Shown in pieces: positions 1-8,562 of a stretch of DNA of 64,000 nt. The DNA comes from Natribaculum breve (GTDB lineage Archaea > Halobacteriota > Halobacteria > Halobacteriales > Natrialbaceae). The notes below the pieces were generated by a model. The model searched no databases. It saw only the letters and a program-made list of their open reading frames with translations, and was not told the origin of the DNA. Every line of letters starts with the position of its first letter. Positions within the stretch are counted from its first letter, which is position 1. The stretch lies in NCBI RefSeq assembly GCF_023008585.1, contig NZ_CP095390.1, forward strand, positions 1,116,001 through 1,180,000, in the 5' to 3' direction. Both the position numbers and the translations under genes were made by a program.

Positions 1-665
1 AGGTGCGGGAGTTTCTCGCGCCGCTCGAGGTCGACCTGCTCCACGGCGTCGGCCCCGTCACCGCCCGCGAACTCCGGGAGATGGGCCTCGAGACCGCTGG
101 CGACGTCGCCGAGGCCGATCCGGAGCCGCTGGTCGAGCGATTCGGCGAGCGGGGCCGGGAACTGTACGACCGCGCCCGCGGCGAGGACGACCGCCGCGTC
201 GAGCCGAAAGGCGAGCCCAAGAGCTTCTCGCGGGAGTCGGCGTTCGGGTCGCCCGTCGAAGCCCCCGGACCGAAACGCGAGGGGATCGAGACGCTCGCCG
301 CCGCCGTCGCCGATCGGGCACGTCGCGAGGGTGCGCTGTACCGAACCGTCGGAGTGAAAGCCGTCACGCCGCCGTACGACGTCCACACGCGCGAGCAGTC
401 GCTCCCGGGTCCCGTCGACGACCCCGACCTCGTCGAGCAGATCGCCCTCGAACTGTTCGAGGAGTTCCTCGAGCGGCGCGTGCGGAAACTCGGCGTCCGG
501 GTCGCGAACCTCGAGTTCGCCGCCGGCGACCAGACCAGCCTCGACGGCTGGTCGTCGGCCGATCGCGACCGCGCTCGCGACGAGCAGTCGGCCGGCGACC
601 GGCCGACGAGTTCCAGTCCACCGGAGCGATCCTGCGGCCAGACGTCGCTCGGCGACTTCGGGTGA
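1..665 (+). CDS. dinB: DNA polymerase IV (DinB), C-terminal part only
   Basis: Translesion Y-family DNA polymerase. The window starts inside the gene, so the catalytic palm is missing; about 220 residues remain. They begin with a helix-hairpin-helix thumb (LLHGVGPVTARELREMG) and continue through a little-finger domain. The extreme C-terminus QTSLGDFG is a PCNA-interacting (PIP) peptide, as expected for an archaeal Pol IV. A second PIP-like string (QTSLDGW) lies about 35 residues before it. Reading frame starts at base 3. Family assignment is firm from the HhH and PIP arrangement; activity cannot be judged without the N-terminus. Confidence 0.85.
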   Translation, partial: VREFLAPLEVDLLHGVGPVTARELREMGLETAGDVAEADPEPLVERFGERGRELYDRARGEDDRRVEPKGEPKSFSRESAFGSPVEAPGPKREGIETLAAAVADRARREGALYRTVGVKAVTPPYDVHTREQSLPGPVDDPDLVEQIALELFEEFLERRVRKLGVRVANLEFAAGDQTSLDGWSSADRDRARDEQSAGDRPTSSSPPERSCGQTSLGDFG

Positions 666-756
666 CGTCGATTCGACTCGAGGTGTCCGCACTGGCCAAA
701 ATAGTCAACTATCTCGAGAATCGATCAGTCGGAGACGAAAAGAGAATGGAACACTG

Positions 757-767
757 TAATTATAATA
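757..767 (+). promoter_or_regulatory. TATA-like box upstream of the J-domain gene
   Basis: An AT-rich run (TAATTATAATA) in otherwise GC-rich DNA lies about 50 nt before the ATG at 813. If used, it gives a leader of about 20 nt. Position and composition are the only evidence. Confidence 0.4.
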
Positions 768-812
768 CTGCTGTTCATACTCTGGAGTAGAACACGTTCC
801 ACACGATCTCCT

Positions 813-2207
813 ATGACAGAGGACTTCTACGACCTTCTCGACGTGCCCCGGGACGCCTCACAGGACGAGATCAAAGAGGCGTTTCGCGAGCAGGTCAGGA
901 TCTACCACCCCGATCTGAACGACGACGACCGTGCACAGGCCCAGTTTACGGCGCTCAAGAAGGCCTACGACATCCTCGGAGATCCGGTCGAGCGGAAGGC
1001 GTACGACCGCCTCGGCCACAAAGACTACGTAGCGAAACGGACCAGCGGCATCCCGTCTCCCGACGTCTGGCAGCGCACGTCTGACGACTCGACCGGCGAC
1101 TCGACGGGCAGTGAGACGGGCCAGTCGACGCGAACGGCCACTGCCGGAGGGTCGACGGGCACCTCGAGTCGTACTGGCGGGTCGAGCACGTCTCGAACCT
1201 CGCGTACGAGAACCGGATCGACGGCCGGATCGACGACCGGATCGACGACCAGTGGCGGCGCGACGGCCGGATCGACGGCCGGATCGACGACCGGATCGAC
1301 GACCAGTGGCGGCGCGACGGCCGGATCGACGGCCGGATCGACGACCGGATCGACGACCGGATCGACGACCAGTGGCGGCGCGACGACGGCGAACGCGACC
1401 GGAACGGCGAGTTCGACCGGCGCGACGGCCAGTTCCAGCAGTAGCACGACGAACCGCCGCGACGCGAAGACCGGTTCCGCGACGAGTGCCTCGAGCAGCC
1501 AGTCCACCCGCTCGAGCGAGAGCAGCGCCGCCGACAACGCGTTCGTCCGGTGGTGGCACGACCAGAACTTCGCGTGGCCGCTGATCTGGGCGGCGGCGAC
1601 GATCTACGCGATCGGTCTCGCTCACTTCGGACTCGAGAACGCGGTCGCGCTCCGCTCGTTCGGTGACGAACTCGCCGCCGTCGGAGCCGATCCGGCGGAA
1701 CTCCGGGCCGTCCTCACGAGCGGCCGCCACGGAATCGACACGACGGTCGGCTTCGTCGCCGCCGTCGAACCCGTCGCGCCGCCACTCGAACCCACGCAGT
1801 GGTACGGCGCACTCGCCGGTATCGTCGCGCTCGCGTTCCTGCTGGTCGTCGGCGTGCGCGTCGGCTGGCGACGGGATACGTGGGGCCCGGTCTCGATCGA
1901 CGAGACGATCGTCGTCGCGCTCGCGCTCGGCGTCTCGACGGTCCTGATCGGTGGCCCGTTGCTCGCGGGGACGGTCCTCATGCCGCTTCTGTTCGGCGTG
2001 ATCGTCTACCGGACCCACCAGTTACCCGGCTGGTCGCCGTCGTATCTCTACGTTCTCGCCGTCCTCGCACCGGGGGTCGCACTCGCCGCCGGCGTCGCGG
2101 GCGTCACGTCGCTCGTGGTCGATCTGCTCGCGTTCGGCCTGCTCGGGCTCGCGGGCGCGTTCGGCCTGCCGCTTCGTGCGACCGTTCGAAAACGGTTCGG
2201 TCGCTAG
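813..2207 (+). CDS. DnaJ-domain membrane protein with Gly-Ser-Thr repeat region
   Basis: Residues 1-66 form a J domain (DFYDLLDVPRDAS at the start, the HPD motif in IYHPDLND, then KKAYDILGDP). J domains stimulate the ATPase of DnaK-type chaperones. Residues about 85-235 are low complexity, made of GSTT/GSTA/SGGA units encoded by a hierarchical DNA repeat. Residues about 245-460 hold several hydrophobic helices (one near WPLIWAAATIYAIGLAHFGL, then three to four more), so the J domain is probably held at the membrane by a flexible linker. It lacks the Gly/Phe and zinc-finger regions of true DnaJ. The stop overlaps the convergent gene at 2204. Client and partner are unknown. Confidence 0.8.
   Translation: MTEDFYDLLDVPRDASQDEIKEAFREQVRIYHPDLNDDDRAQAQFTALKKAYDILGDPVERKAYDRLGHKDYVAKRTSGIPSPDVWQRTSDDSTGDSTGSETGQSTRTATAGGSTGTSSRTGGSSTSRTSRTRTGSTAGSTTGSTTSGGATAGSTAGSTTGSTTSGGATAGSTAGSTTGSTTGSTTSGGATTANATGTASSTGATASSSSSTTNRRDAKTGSATSASSSQSTRSSESSAADNAFVRWWHDQNFAWPLIWAAATIYAIGLAHFGLENAVALRSFGDELAAVGADPAELRAVLTSGRHGIDTTVGFVAAVEPVAPPLEPTQWYGALAGIVALAFLLVVGVRVGWRRDTWGPVSIDETIVVALALGVSTVLIGGPLLAGTVLMPLLFGVIVYRTHQLPGWSPSYLYVLAVLAPGVALAAGVAGVTSLVVDLLAFGLLGLAGAFGLPLRATVRKRFGR
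1215..1384 (+). repeat. In-frame hierarchical tandem repeat inside the J-domain gene
   Basis: The basic unit is 12 bp (GGATCGACGACC and a GGC variant), coding GSTT/GSTA. Higher-order blocks of 54, 54 and 66 bp each end in a segment coding TSGGA. The third block carries one extra 12-bp unit. All copy differences keep the reading frame. Confidence 0.9.
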
Positions 2208-2863
2208 CCGACGAGCGTCGCCACGCCTTTCGTCTGTCGGTAATCCGACTCGAGGATCGACTCGAGCGTCGAGACGATCGTCTCCCGGTCCGCTCCCTCC
2301 CACTCGGTCGGATCGCGGATGGGAACGACCATGAACCCACGGCCGCGGATCTCGCGGGCGTGGAGGTCGGCCATGTCGAGGTCGAACCGGCGTCGCTGGG
2401 TCGTATACTCCGTGAGGACGTGGTCGGTCGCGCGCTCGCCGACCGACAGCAGGATGTGCGCGTTGATCGCCCGGAGTTCGGCGTCGAAAAAGCGCTCGAG
2501 GTCGGCGTAGGCCTCGTCGCTCGGCTCCGGGCCGACGCACATGTAGAGGTAGCTCTCGAAGAGGTTCTCGAGAGTCGGCCGATCTCGCGGTCCGCTCGCG
2601 AACTCGAGGTCGAACGCGAGTTCCTGGACGGCCTCGCCGGCCGGCGTCTCGGTGAACGGCACGCCGGTCGTCTCGCCACCGTGGACGCCGGGGTGGTCGC
2701 CGATCAGGTGGAAGTCGGCGTTCGCGTCGCCGTAACCGAAGACTGCGGCCGGACCATCGGCGTCGCGACCGTCGCACGGAGGGCGCATTCCGAACGGGTT
2801 GCTCGTCCTGTCCGTGACGTTCTTCACGGCGCGAGATAGGCCAGCTGAACGGATAACGGCCAC
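2204..2863 (-). CDS. Uracil-DNA glycosylase-superfamily protein
   Basis: About 219 residues. The segment HLIGDHPGVHGGETTGVPF resembles motif 1 of family 4/5 uracil-DNA glycosylases (GEAPG...GxPF), and a later hydrophobic strand with VVPIRDPTEW sits where the His-Pro-Ser motif 2 is expected. I do not see the four-cysteine iron-sulfur ligand set of family 4, and motif 2 lacks its usual His. It may be a divergent glycosylase or a related base-handling protein. An internal start at MRPPCDGRD is possible. It ends convergently inside the last bases of the J-domain gene. Confidence 0.6.
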   Translation of the reverse strand: MAVIRSAGLSRAVKNVTDRTSNPFGMRPPCDGRDADGPAAVFGYGDANADFHLIGDHPGVHGGETTGVPFTETPAGEAVQELAFDLEFASGPRDRPTLENLFESYLYMCVGPEPSDEAYADLERFFDAELRAINAHILLSVGERATDHVLTEYTTQRRRFDLDMADLHAREIRGRGFMVVPIRDPTEWEGADRETIVSTLESILESDYRQTKGVATLVG

Positions 2864-2882
2864 GATTGCGGCGACCAGCGTC

Positions 2883-3557
2883 CTAATCCGTGGCGTCGGC
2901 CCCCGATTGCGGTGAATCGACGAGCAGCGTCGCGTCGATTAGCGACGCCAGCCCCCTGCGGAGCCGCTGTGAGACCGCAGAGTCGGAGATCTCGAGTCGC
3001 TCCCCGAGCTCGACGAGCGTCGTCTTCCGTGGGACGTCGAAGTACCCGGCCTCGTAGGCAGCGACGACGATCTCGCGCTGTGGCCTCGTCAGTCCGAACC
3101 GGTGGTCGGCGTCCGGTCCGACCGCTTCGTGAAGCTGGACGAGTTCGACCGGGACGTCGTGATCGAGACACGTCGTGTAAAACGTCGAGAGGTCCTCGTA
3201 GGACGGAAACCGGAGTCGGAACGTCCACCGCTCTCCCGTCCCGACGGCGGCGGTCACGATCGCGTCCGTCTGCTGGATCGACGTGAGCACGCCGTTTGCG
3301 TGGCCGTCCCACTCGATGCGGACGAGCGCGTAGCCGTCGACCTCGTCGACGACCGACACCGTGGTGACGTTTCGCCGATCGCGCAACACCTCGAGCAGAG
3401 CGCGCTCGAGGTGAGACGGCACCCAGAGGTACGGAACGACGTCCTCGCCGGTCGGGACCATCGTCTCGACGGTCAACTCGACGTCTCGCTCCGGATCGAG
3501 CGGCGCGTCTAGCAGAAACTCCTCGGCGGGAATCTCGACGCTCGCGATGACGCTCAT
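2883..3557 (-). CDS. Bat-type HTH-10 transcriptional regulator
   Basis: 224 residues. The N-terminal 140 residues form a bacterio-opsin-activator-like sensor region without PAS or GAF motifs. The C-terminus has the HTH-10 DNA-binding domain (FGLTRPQREIVVAAYEAGYF, then LGERLEISDSAVSQRLRRG). Haloarchaea carry many such regulators; targets are rarely predictable from sequence. It resembles the protein at 39871-40521 in architecture and length. A possible 31-codon ORF overlaps its start by ATGA (see findings). Confidence 0.85.
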   Translation of the reverse strand: MSVIASVEIPAEEFLLDAPLDPERDVELTVETMVPTGEDVVPYLWVPSHLERALLEVLRDRRNVTTVSVVDEVDGYALVRIEWDGHANGVLTSIQQTDAIVTAAVGTGERWTFRLRFPSYEDLSTFYTTCLDHDVPVELVQLHEAVGPDADHRFGLTRPQREIVVAAYEAGYFDVPRKTTLVELGERLEISDSAVSQRLRRGLASLIDATLLVDSPQSGADATD

Positions 3558-3805
3558 GCTCGTCGTATCGACTCCGTCGAGGCGATACGCCTCCGCTCGA
3601 GATACTCGTCGTATCCGCTCGCACGTCCGGCCATCTTCGTCATCCGCATAGTGGTGCGAAATTCGACTCCATTCAGTTGCACATCGTTTGACACCCGGAA
3701 GAAAGGCTCGCTTGGATATCGAAGTCGTTTATATACCATTCGGCCTGAACGTCTCGTCTGGATCACTGAACGGATCGCTGATAGACGAGCGTCCGTAAAC
3801 GAACG

Positions 3806-4396
3806 CTACGCCGACTCCGAGAGCGTCTCGTAGCGCTCCTCGAAGCGTGACTGACAGGTCGGACAGCAGAAGTGATACCGTTGCCCGTCGAGTTCGGACG
3901 AGACGCCGTCGCCGGTGACGGGGTTGCCACACTCGACGCACTCGAGTGCGAGCGTCGCGTCGCCGATCGAGGGCGACCAGCGTCGCTGTTCGATCAACTG
4001 GACGCGATAGGAGTCGACGCGCTCGAGGTCGATCGTCTCGGCGAGCAGCGTCCGGATCCGGTCGGGGCGGGCGGTCGCGACGGCGAGCAGGCGGCCGTCG
4101 GCCGTCGCGATGACGTGTTCGACCCAGTCTGCGGCGGCGAGCCGGGAGTCGAGTCCGGCGTTCTCGTCGGGGCGTACGTCGAGGTCGACGAGGACTTCGA
4201 TCCCGTCGGAGAACGTCGATCTGTCGAGATCGACCGTGAACCGCTGGACGACGCCGAGTTCCCGGAGCCGATCGATGCGGTCGGACACCGTCGGCGCGGA
4301 TCGACCGACGTGGTCGGCGATGTCGCTGTACGGACGGCGTGCGTCCTCGACGAGCAGCCGGAGAATCTCGAGGTCCGTCTCGTCTAGGGTCGTCAT
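3806..4396 (-). CDS. Lrp/AsnC regulator with C-terminal TRASH metal-binding domain
   Basis: 196 residues. Residues 5-60 are an AsnC-type winged helix (DETDLEILRLLVEDARRPYSD), and about 65-135 form the RAM ligand domain. Residues 150-190 are a TRASH-type zinc-ribbon-like module with Cys153, Cys156, Cys177, Cys178 and Cys181. TRASH modules fused to AsnC domains are linked in archaea to copper or other heavy-metal sensing. No copper ATPase or chaperone gene lies next to it, so the target is not set by context. Upstream, on the same strand, is the AhpD-like gene across a palindromic element. Confidence 0.85.
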   Translation of the reverse strand: MTTLDETDLEILRLLVEDARRPYSDIADHVGRSAPTVSDRIDRLRELGVVQRFTVDLDRSTFSDGIEVLVDLDVRPDENAGLDSRLAAADWVEHVIATADGRLLAVATARPDRIRTLLAETIDLERVDSYRVQLIEQRRWSPSIGDATLALECVECGNPVTGDGVSSELDGQRYHFCCPTCQSRFEERYETLSESA

Positions 4397-4458
4397 GTGT
4401 GAACGCAGGGCTGTCGCCCGTTTACGGCTTTCGCAGTCGCCGTCGGCACGCCGGCGTG

Positions 4459-4530
4459 ATAAGCTGTGACTGGGTGCCGACGCAACCGCACGACGGTTCG
4501 CGGTTGCGGCGGGAACGACTCGCAGCTATC
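4459..4530. repeat. Interspersed palindromic element, copy A
   Basis: Imperfect hairpin of about 72 nt. Outer arms are GCTGTGACT and ACTCGCAGC; inner arms are CCGACGCAACCGC and GCGGTTGCGGCGG. It ends 5 nt from the stop of the AhpD-like gene. Its reverse complement matches copies B and C over nearly the whole length, loop included. Confidence 0.85.
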
Positions 4531-4534
4531 GGTA

Positions 4535-5104
4535 TCAGCGGCCGAGCGTGTGGAACTCCTCGTTCGGTCGCATGTCCGCGAGGTGTGCCATGCGATTCGA
4601 GAGGTTGAAAAACGCCGCGACCGCCCCGACGTCCCAGATCTCCTCGCGGCTGAAGCCGTGGGCCTCGAGGCGCTCGAGGTCGTCTTCCTCGACGGTCGCC
4701 TGGGCCTCCGTGAGCTTCACGGCGAGGTCGAGCATCGCCCGGTGTCGGTCGCTAATATCGGCGTTCCGGTAGTTCGAGACGAGCTGGTCGGCGAGGTGCG
4801 GATCGTCGCCGTAGAGCCGCAGCAACGCGCCGTGGGCGACGTTGCAGTAGTAACAGTCGTTCGCGCCGGAGACGGCGACGACGATCATCTCGACTTCCTC
4901 CCTCGTGAGGTCGGTGTCCTCGACGAGCGCGTCGTAGTACTGGAAGAACGCCCGGAAGTGCGAGGGGCGATACGCGTAGGCCAGGAACACGTTCGGCGTG
5001 AACCCGGCGCGTTCGGTCTCCTCTTCGATGCGCTCTCGCACGTCTTCGGGGAGGTCGTCGACGTCCGGGACGGGGAATCTGGTCATCGGGTCTGTGTTAC
5101 CCAT
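4535..5104 (-). CDS. AhpD/carboxymuconolactone decarboxylase-like peroxidase-related protein
   Basis: 189 residues from the ATG at 5104. The central motif Cys84-Tyr-Tyr-Cys87-Asn-Val-Ala-His91 is the redox-active CxxC...H signature of the AhpD fold. Family members with this length and the 'peroxidase-related' pattern are predicted alkylhydroperoxidase-type reductases. The residues after the motif (LLRLYGDDPHLADQLVSNYR) also match that subgroup. A longer frame reaches 5332 but its first 76 residues look non-coding, and a second ATG (MTRFPVPDV) lies six codons in. Single gene; substrate unknown. Confidence 0.8.
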   Translation of the reverse strand: MGNTDPMTRFPVPDVDDLPEDVRERIEEETERAGFTPNVFLAYAYRPSHFRAFFQYYDALVEDTDLTREEVEMIVVAVSGANDCYYCNVAHGALLRLYGDDPHLADQLVSNYRNADISDRHRAMLDLAVKLTEAQATVEEDDLERLEAHGFSREEIWDVGAVAAFFNLSNRMAHLADMRPNEEFHTLGR

Positions 5105-5283
5105 ACGGGGACTATCACGCGACGGGACTATAACGTTCGTTGATGTCGTTCTGTCGACGACTCGTCCTCCCTCGAGGACGGTCGAAAATCGGCGTCCTGG
5201 GCCGTGAAACTGACCCAGTGTTCGAAATTCGTTCACGGCGACGACGGTGGATTTATGCTCTGCTGGCTCTTCTCCTGGTGCAG

Positions 5284-5775
5284 ATGTATCGAGCTGGTCA
5301 CGTCGGCGCAGCACTGCTCGCGTACACGCCACTCGGCGTGGTCGTGGCGCTCGCCGGCTACGAAACCGTCGCGATCGTCGGGGCTTTCGTCGCCGTGTCG
5401 CTCTCGACGGTTCCCGACTCCGACCACCAGTTGCCGCTGATCGACCACCGGGGGCCGACGCACACGCTGCTGTTCGCTCTGGTCGTCGGCACCGGTCTCG
5501 CCGGCGCGACGGCCGTCCTCGTCGGCACCTCGTCGCCGGTCGCAGACGTGGGAGTCGTCGCGTTCGCGTTCGTCGTCGGCACGCTGGCGATCGTCTCGCA
5601 CCTCCTCGCGGACGCGATCACGCCGATGGGCATCCGGCCGTTCTGGCCGGTGTCCGACCGACACTACACGCTGCAGTTGACGCGGGCGGCGAATCCGATC
5701 GCCAACTACCTGTTGCTCGCACTCGGCGTCGTCACGAGTCTGGCCGGCGTGGGAATCGTCGCCGTCGTCGGCTGA
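5284..5775 (+). CDS. YdjM/DUF457-type metal-dependent hydrolase, membrane protein
   Basis: 163 residues from the ATG at 5284 (MYRAGHVGAALLAYTPLG), the usual start of archaeal members. Conserved His/Asp motifs are visible: GH near residue 5, PDSDHQLPLIDHRGPTHT around 50-65 and SHLLADAITPMG around 105-115. Four or so membrane helices lie between them. The family (YdjM, LexA-regulated in bacteria) is predicted to hydrolyse lipid-linked substrates, but no reaction is established. An upstream in-frame extension to 5219 (GTG) is possible but atypical. Confidence 0.8.
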   Translation: MYRAGHVGAALLAYTPLGVVVALAGYETVAIVGAFVAVSLSTVPDSDHQLPLIDHRGPTHTLLFALVVGTGLAGATAVLVGTSSPVADVGVVAFAFVVGTLAIVSHLLADAITPMGIRPFWPVSDRHYTLQLTRAANPIANYLLLALGVVTSLAGVGIVAVVG

Positions 5776-5811
5776 AAACGAACCGTCGTGCGGTCGGCGT
5801 CGCCCTCGAGT

Positions 5812-6687
5812 TCACGACGCCACTGCGTCCGGGGATCGTCCCGGTGCTTTTCGAGTGAGGTACGCGCCGACGAGCATCGTCCCGAAGAGCACGACGGCGG
5901 CGAGAACGTAGACGAGGTCGAGTTCGGCCTGGAACGCCATGACGGCGCGGCGACCGAACAGGAGCACGAGGAAGGCGATCACCGGCGTCACGGTCAGCAG
6001 CCCGGTCACGCGTCGTCCGTCGAACCGCCGGGGGCCGACGATCGCCGCGACGGCGACGGCCGACAGGAGCACGAGCGTGGCGGCGTACTGTGCCGTCTGG
6101 ATGACCGGCGTGTAGGTGCCGATGAACAGCGGACTCAACACGACGTGTACCGGAACCGTCGCCGCACCGAGTCCGAGGGCGGCCGTGACGTGCGTCGCCG
6201 TGAGTCGGGACGACCAGACGGCCACCGCCGAGGCGACGAACAGCACGAAGATGGTCATCGCGGTCCAGAAGTGCAGCGAGAGGATCGTCAACTCGTAGCT
6301 GAGGACGGTCTCGCGACCGAGCAGTACCTGTACGGGCGTCAGGAGCAGCCCGAGCGTCAGCGCGTACTTGATCCAGGCGCTCGCAGCGCCGCCGCGCCAC
6401 GCGGCGACCGCCGTTCCGACGATGAAGAAGCCGGCGGTCCCCGCGACGACGCGGTGGATCCACTCGAAGAAACTCGGGAACGTCGCGGGAAACAGGTTGA
6501 GCAACCCGCCGTCACACAGCGGCCAGTTCGCGTTGCAGGCGAGTCCCGACCCGGTCGCCTTCGCGGCGACGCCGAGCAGGATCGTCGCCGCTACCATGAC
6601 GACCGTCGTGGCGAGCAGATGTGAGAACCCGAACCGGTCGATCAGCGGACGAGCGGACGAATCGGGCGTGTGACTGTCGTACGACAC
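5812..6687 (-). CDS. ctaA: Heme A synthase (CtaA/Cox15)
   Basis: 291 residues with about eight membrane helices. It converts heme O to heme A for cytochrome oxidase. Family marks are the early loop CNANWPLCDGG with its cysteine pair, the heme-ligand helix FFEWIHRVVAG, and HFWTAM in the fourth helix. The last helices (RRAVMAFQAELDLVYVLAAV) show no obvious His, so the C-terminal heme pocket may differ from the Bacillus type. No ctaB or oxidase subunits are adjacent. Confidence 0.88.
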   Translation of the reverse strand: MSYDSHTPDSSARPLIDRFGFSHLLATTVVMVAATILLGVAAKATGSGLACNANWPLCDGGLLNLFPATFPSFFEWIHRVVAGTAGFFIVGTAVAAWRGGAASAWIKYALTLGLLLTPVQVLLGRETVLSYELTILSLHFWTAMTIFVLFVASAVAVWSSRLTATHVTAALGLGAATVPVHVVLSPLFIGTYTPVIQTAQYAATLVLLSAVAVAAIVGPRRFDGRRVTGLLTVTPVIAFLVLLFGRRAVMAFQAELDLVYVLAAVVLFGTMLVGAYLTRKAPGRSPDAVAS

Positions 6688-6805
6688 GGATCTAGCGGTG
6701 AGTTAGGAACGGCCGTACTTAGATTGTCCGTGTTCTCCCACGATCCTGGAATCGACCGTCTGTCCCTTCGTCGCATTCAAGAACGCCCCGCACTACCCCC
6801 CTCCC

Positions 6806-7900
6806 ATGGACAAACTCGAGCGACTCGAGGCGTACCTCGAGCGCGAGGAGCTTGCGTCGGTCTGGTTCGCCCGGCCGAACGCGTTCGCGTGGCTGACCGG
6901 CGGGTCGAACGTCGTCGACCGCGAGGGTGACGTCGGCGTCGCCGCCGTCGGCTACGACGGCACCGACTGTCGCGTACTGACGAACACGATCGAGGCCGAC
7001 CGTATCGACGCCGAGGAACTGCCCGGCCTCGAGGACGCGACCGTCGAGACGTATCCGTGGTACGAGTCGTCGCTGGCCGAGGCGCTCGCCGACGCCGTCG
7101 ATGGCCCCGCTGCAGCCGACTTCGACGTGCCGGGGTTCGAACGGGTGGACCCGACGCCGCTCCGACAGCCGTTGACCGACGCCGACGTCGACCGCTACCG
7201 GCGACTCGGTCTCGAGACCGCCGCCGCCGTCGAGTCTGTCTGTCGCGAGTTACAGCCGGAAGACTCGGAACACGAGGTCGCCGCCGCACTGCGCGTTGCG
7301 CTGTCCGCGCGAGAGATCGAAGCACCCGTGGTCCTCGTCGGCGGCTCCGAACGCGCGGCGCAGTACCGCCACTACACGCCGACGAACGCCGAACTCGGCG
7401 ACTACGCGCTCGTCTCGGTGACGGCCGAGCGCGGCGGTCTCCACGCCAGTTGCACGCGGACGGTCGCGTTCGATCCGCCGTCGTGGCTCGAGCAGCGCCA
7501 CGAGGTCGCAGCGCGCGTCGAGACGACGGCACTCGCGGCGACCCGGCGGGTGGCCACCGAGGGCGGGACGGCCGGCGACGTCTTCGCCGCGATCCAGAAC
7601 GCCTACGACGACCTCGGCCACGGCGGCGAGTGGGAGCGACACCACCAGGGCGGGGCCGCAGGCTACGCCGGGCGGGAGTGGATCGCGACGCCCGGCCACG
7701 AGGCGACCGTGGAGCTACCGATGGCCTACGCCTGGAATCCGACCGTCTCGGGCGCGAAAAGCGAGGATACCGTTCTCGTCACCGACGACGGGTTCGAGGT
7801 CCTGACGAGCACCGACGAGTGGCCCACCCGGACGGCCCCTGCCGTCGACGCCGACCTCGAACTCGAGCGGCCGGCGGTGCTCGAACTCGGCGCAGAGTGA
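6806..7900 (+). CDS. M24 (pita-bread fold) peptidase-like protein with degenerate metal site
   Basis: 364 residues. An N-terminal creatinase-like domain (residues 1-120) precedes an M24 domain (125-340). The catalytic landmarks can be aligned: ...YALVSVTAERGGLHASCTRTV... where Xaa-Pro peptidases have VDxG...SDxTRT, then HHQGGAAGY, then WNPTVSGAKSEDTVLV. At these places Ser204, Cys216 and Asn311 replace two Asp ligands and one Glu ligand; His280 and Glu320 remain. Metal-dependent peptidase activity is therefore doubtful. Creatinase shows that this fold can work without the metals. Confidence 0.75.
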   Translation: MDKLERLEAYLEREELASVWFARPNAFAWLTGGSNVVDREGDVGVAAVGYDGTDCRVLTNTIEADRIDAEELPGLEDATVETYPWYESSLAEALADAVDGPAAADFDVPGFERVDPTPLRQPLTDADVDRYRRLGLETAAAVESVCRELQPEDSEHEVAAALRVALSAREIEAPVVLVGGSERAAQYRHYTPTNAELGDYALVSVTAERGGLHASCTRTVAFDPPSWLEQRHEVAARVETTALAATRRVATEGGTAGDVFAAIQNAYDDLGHGGEWERHHQGGAAGYAGREWIATPGHEATVELPMAYAWNPTVSGAKSEDTVLVTDDGFEVLTSTDEWPTRTAPAVDADLELERPAVLELGAE

Positions 7901-7918
7901 GCGACCCGACTCCGACAG

Positions 7919-8500
7919 TTACTCCTCGTCGACGCCGGACTCGGACTCGTCGACGCCGGACTCGGACTCGTCGTCTTCGTCACTCTGGCCGGTCGACTCG
8001 GCGTCGTCGACCGTGATCGTCACGGGTTCGACGTCGTCGTCGAACTCCTCGTCGACCTTCTCGCGCTCGAGGACGCGATCGAGGGTGAAGATCGTGTTGA
8101 GTTCCCGCTGGACCTGGTCGACGACGCCGCCGACGAGTTCGCTCGGCTGGATCGCCGTGTACTCGTAAGGGTTGTTGCCGGCCCCTTCGCTCGCTCGCTT
8201 CTCGCGACTCACCTTCTCCTCGTCGTGCAGCTCCGCGAGCGCTTCGCGGACCGTACTCGGGTACAGTCCCGTTCCTTTCGCGATCTCTTCGGACGTGCTC
8301 CCGGGATTCGCGAGGAGGTAGACGTAGATCTTCGCCCGCGTCTCCGTGTCGAGGATCCACGAGAGCAGGTCGACGATTCGCTGGTCTACCTCGTCGACTG
8401 CAGTCCCTCTCATCCCGTCTGCGGATTCGTCCCCGTCTTCGTCGTCCGAGAGCGACTCGGGATCGTCTACCCGGCGCTCGTCGGTGTCGTCTGAATCCAT
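7919..8500 (-). CDS. Winged-helix transcriptional regulator
   Basis: 193 residues from the ATG at 8500. Residues about 45-120 carry a MarR/TrmB-like winged helix (ETRAKIYVYLLANPGSTSEE, then GLYPSTVREALAELHDEEKV). Both tails are very acidic, and the C-terminus ends in a duplicated DESESGV unit encoded by a short direct repeat. A longer frame to 8566 adds 22 residues of non-acidic sequence and is less likely. The upstream gene on the same strand is gamma-glutamylcysteine ligase, 62 bp away, but no functional link is shown. Confidence 0.75.
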   Translation of the reverse strand: MDSDDTDERRVDDPESLSDDEDGDESADGMRGTAVDEVDQRIVDLLSWILDTETRAKIYVYLLANPGSTSEEIAKGTGLYPSTVREALAELHDEEKVSREKRASEGAGNNPYEYTAIQPSELVGGVVDQVQRELNTIFTLDRVLEREKVDEEFDDDVEPVTITVDDAESTGQSDEDDESESGVDESESGVDEE

Positions 8501-8562
8501 ATCTGTCCTCTCGTGAGGGACGAAGTTTCGCGCGGAGTTAAACCTTTGTGGAGCGGACGCCG

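Noticed and set aside
1215..1384. Possible CRISPR array
   Set aside because: Units are contiguous, in frame and coding; no spacers. The array at 61716-61795 was rejected for the same reason.
858..2018. 386-codon minus-strand ORF opposite the J-domain gene
   Set aside because: Arg-rich repeat translation of the GST repeat; shadow of a gene with a clear J domain.
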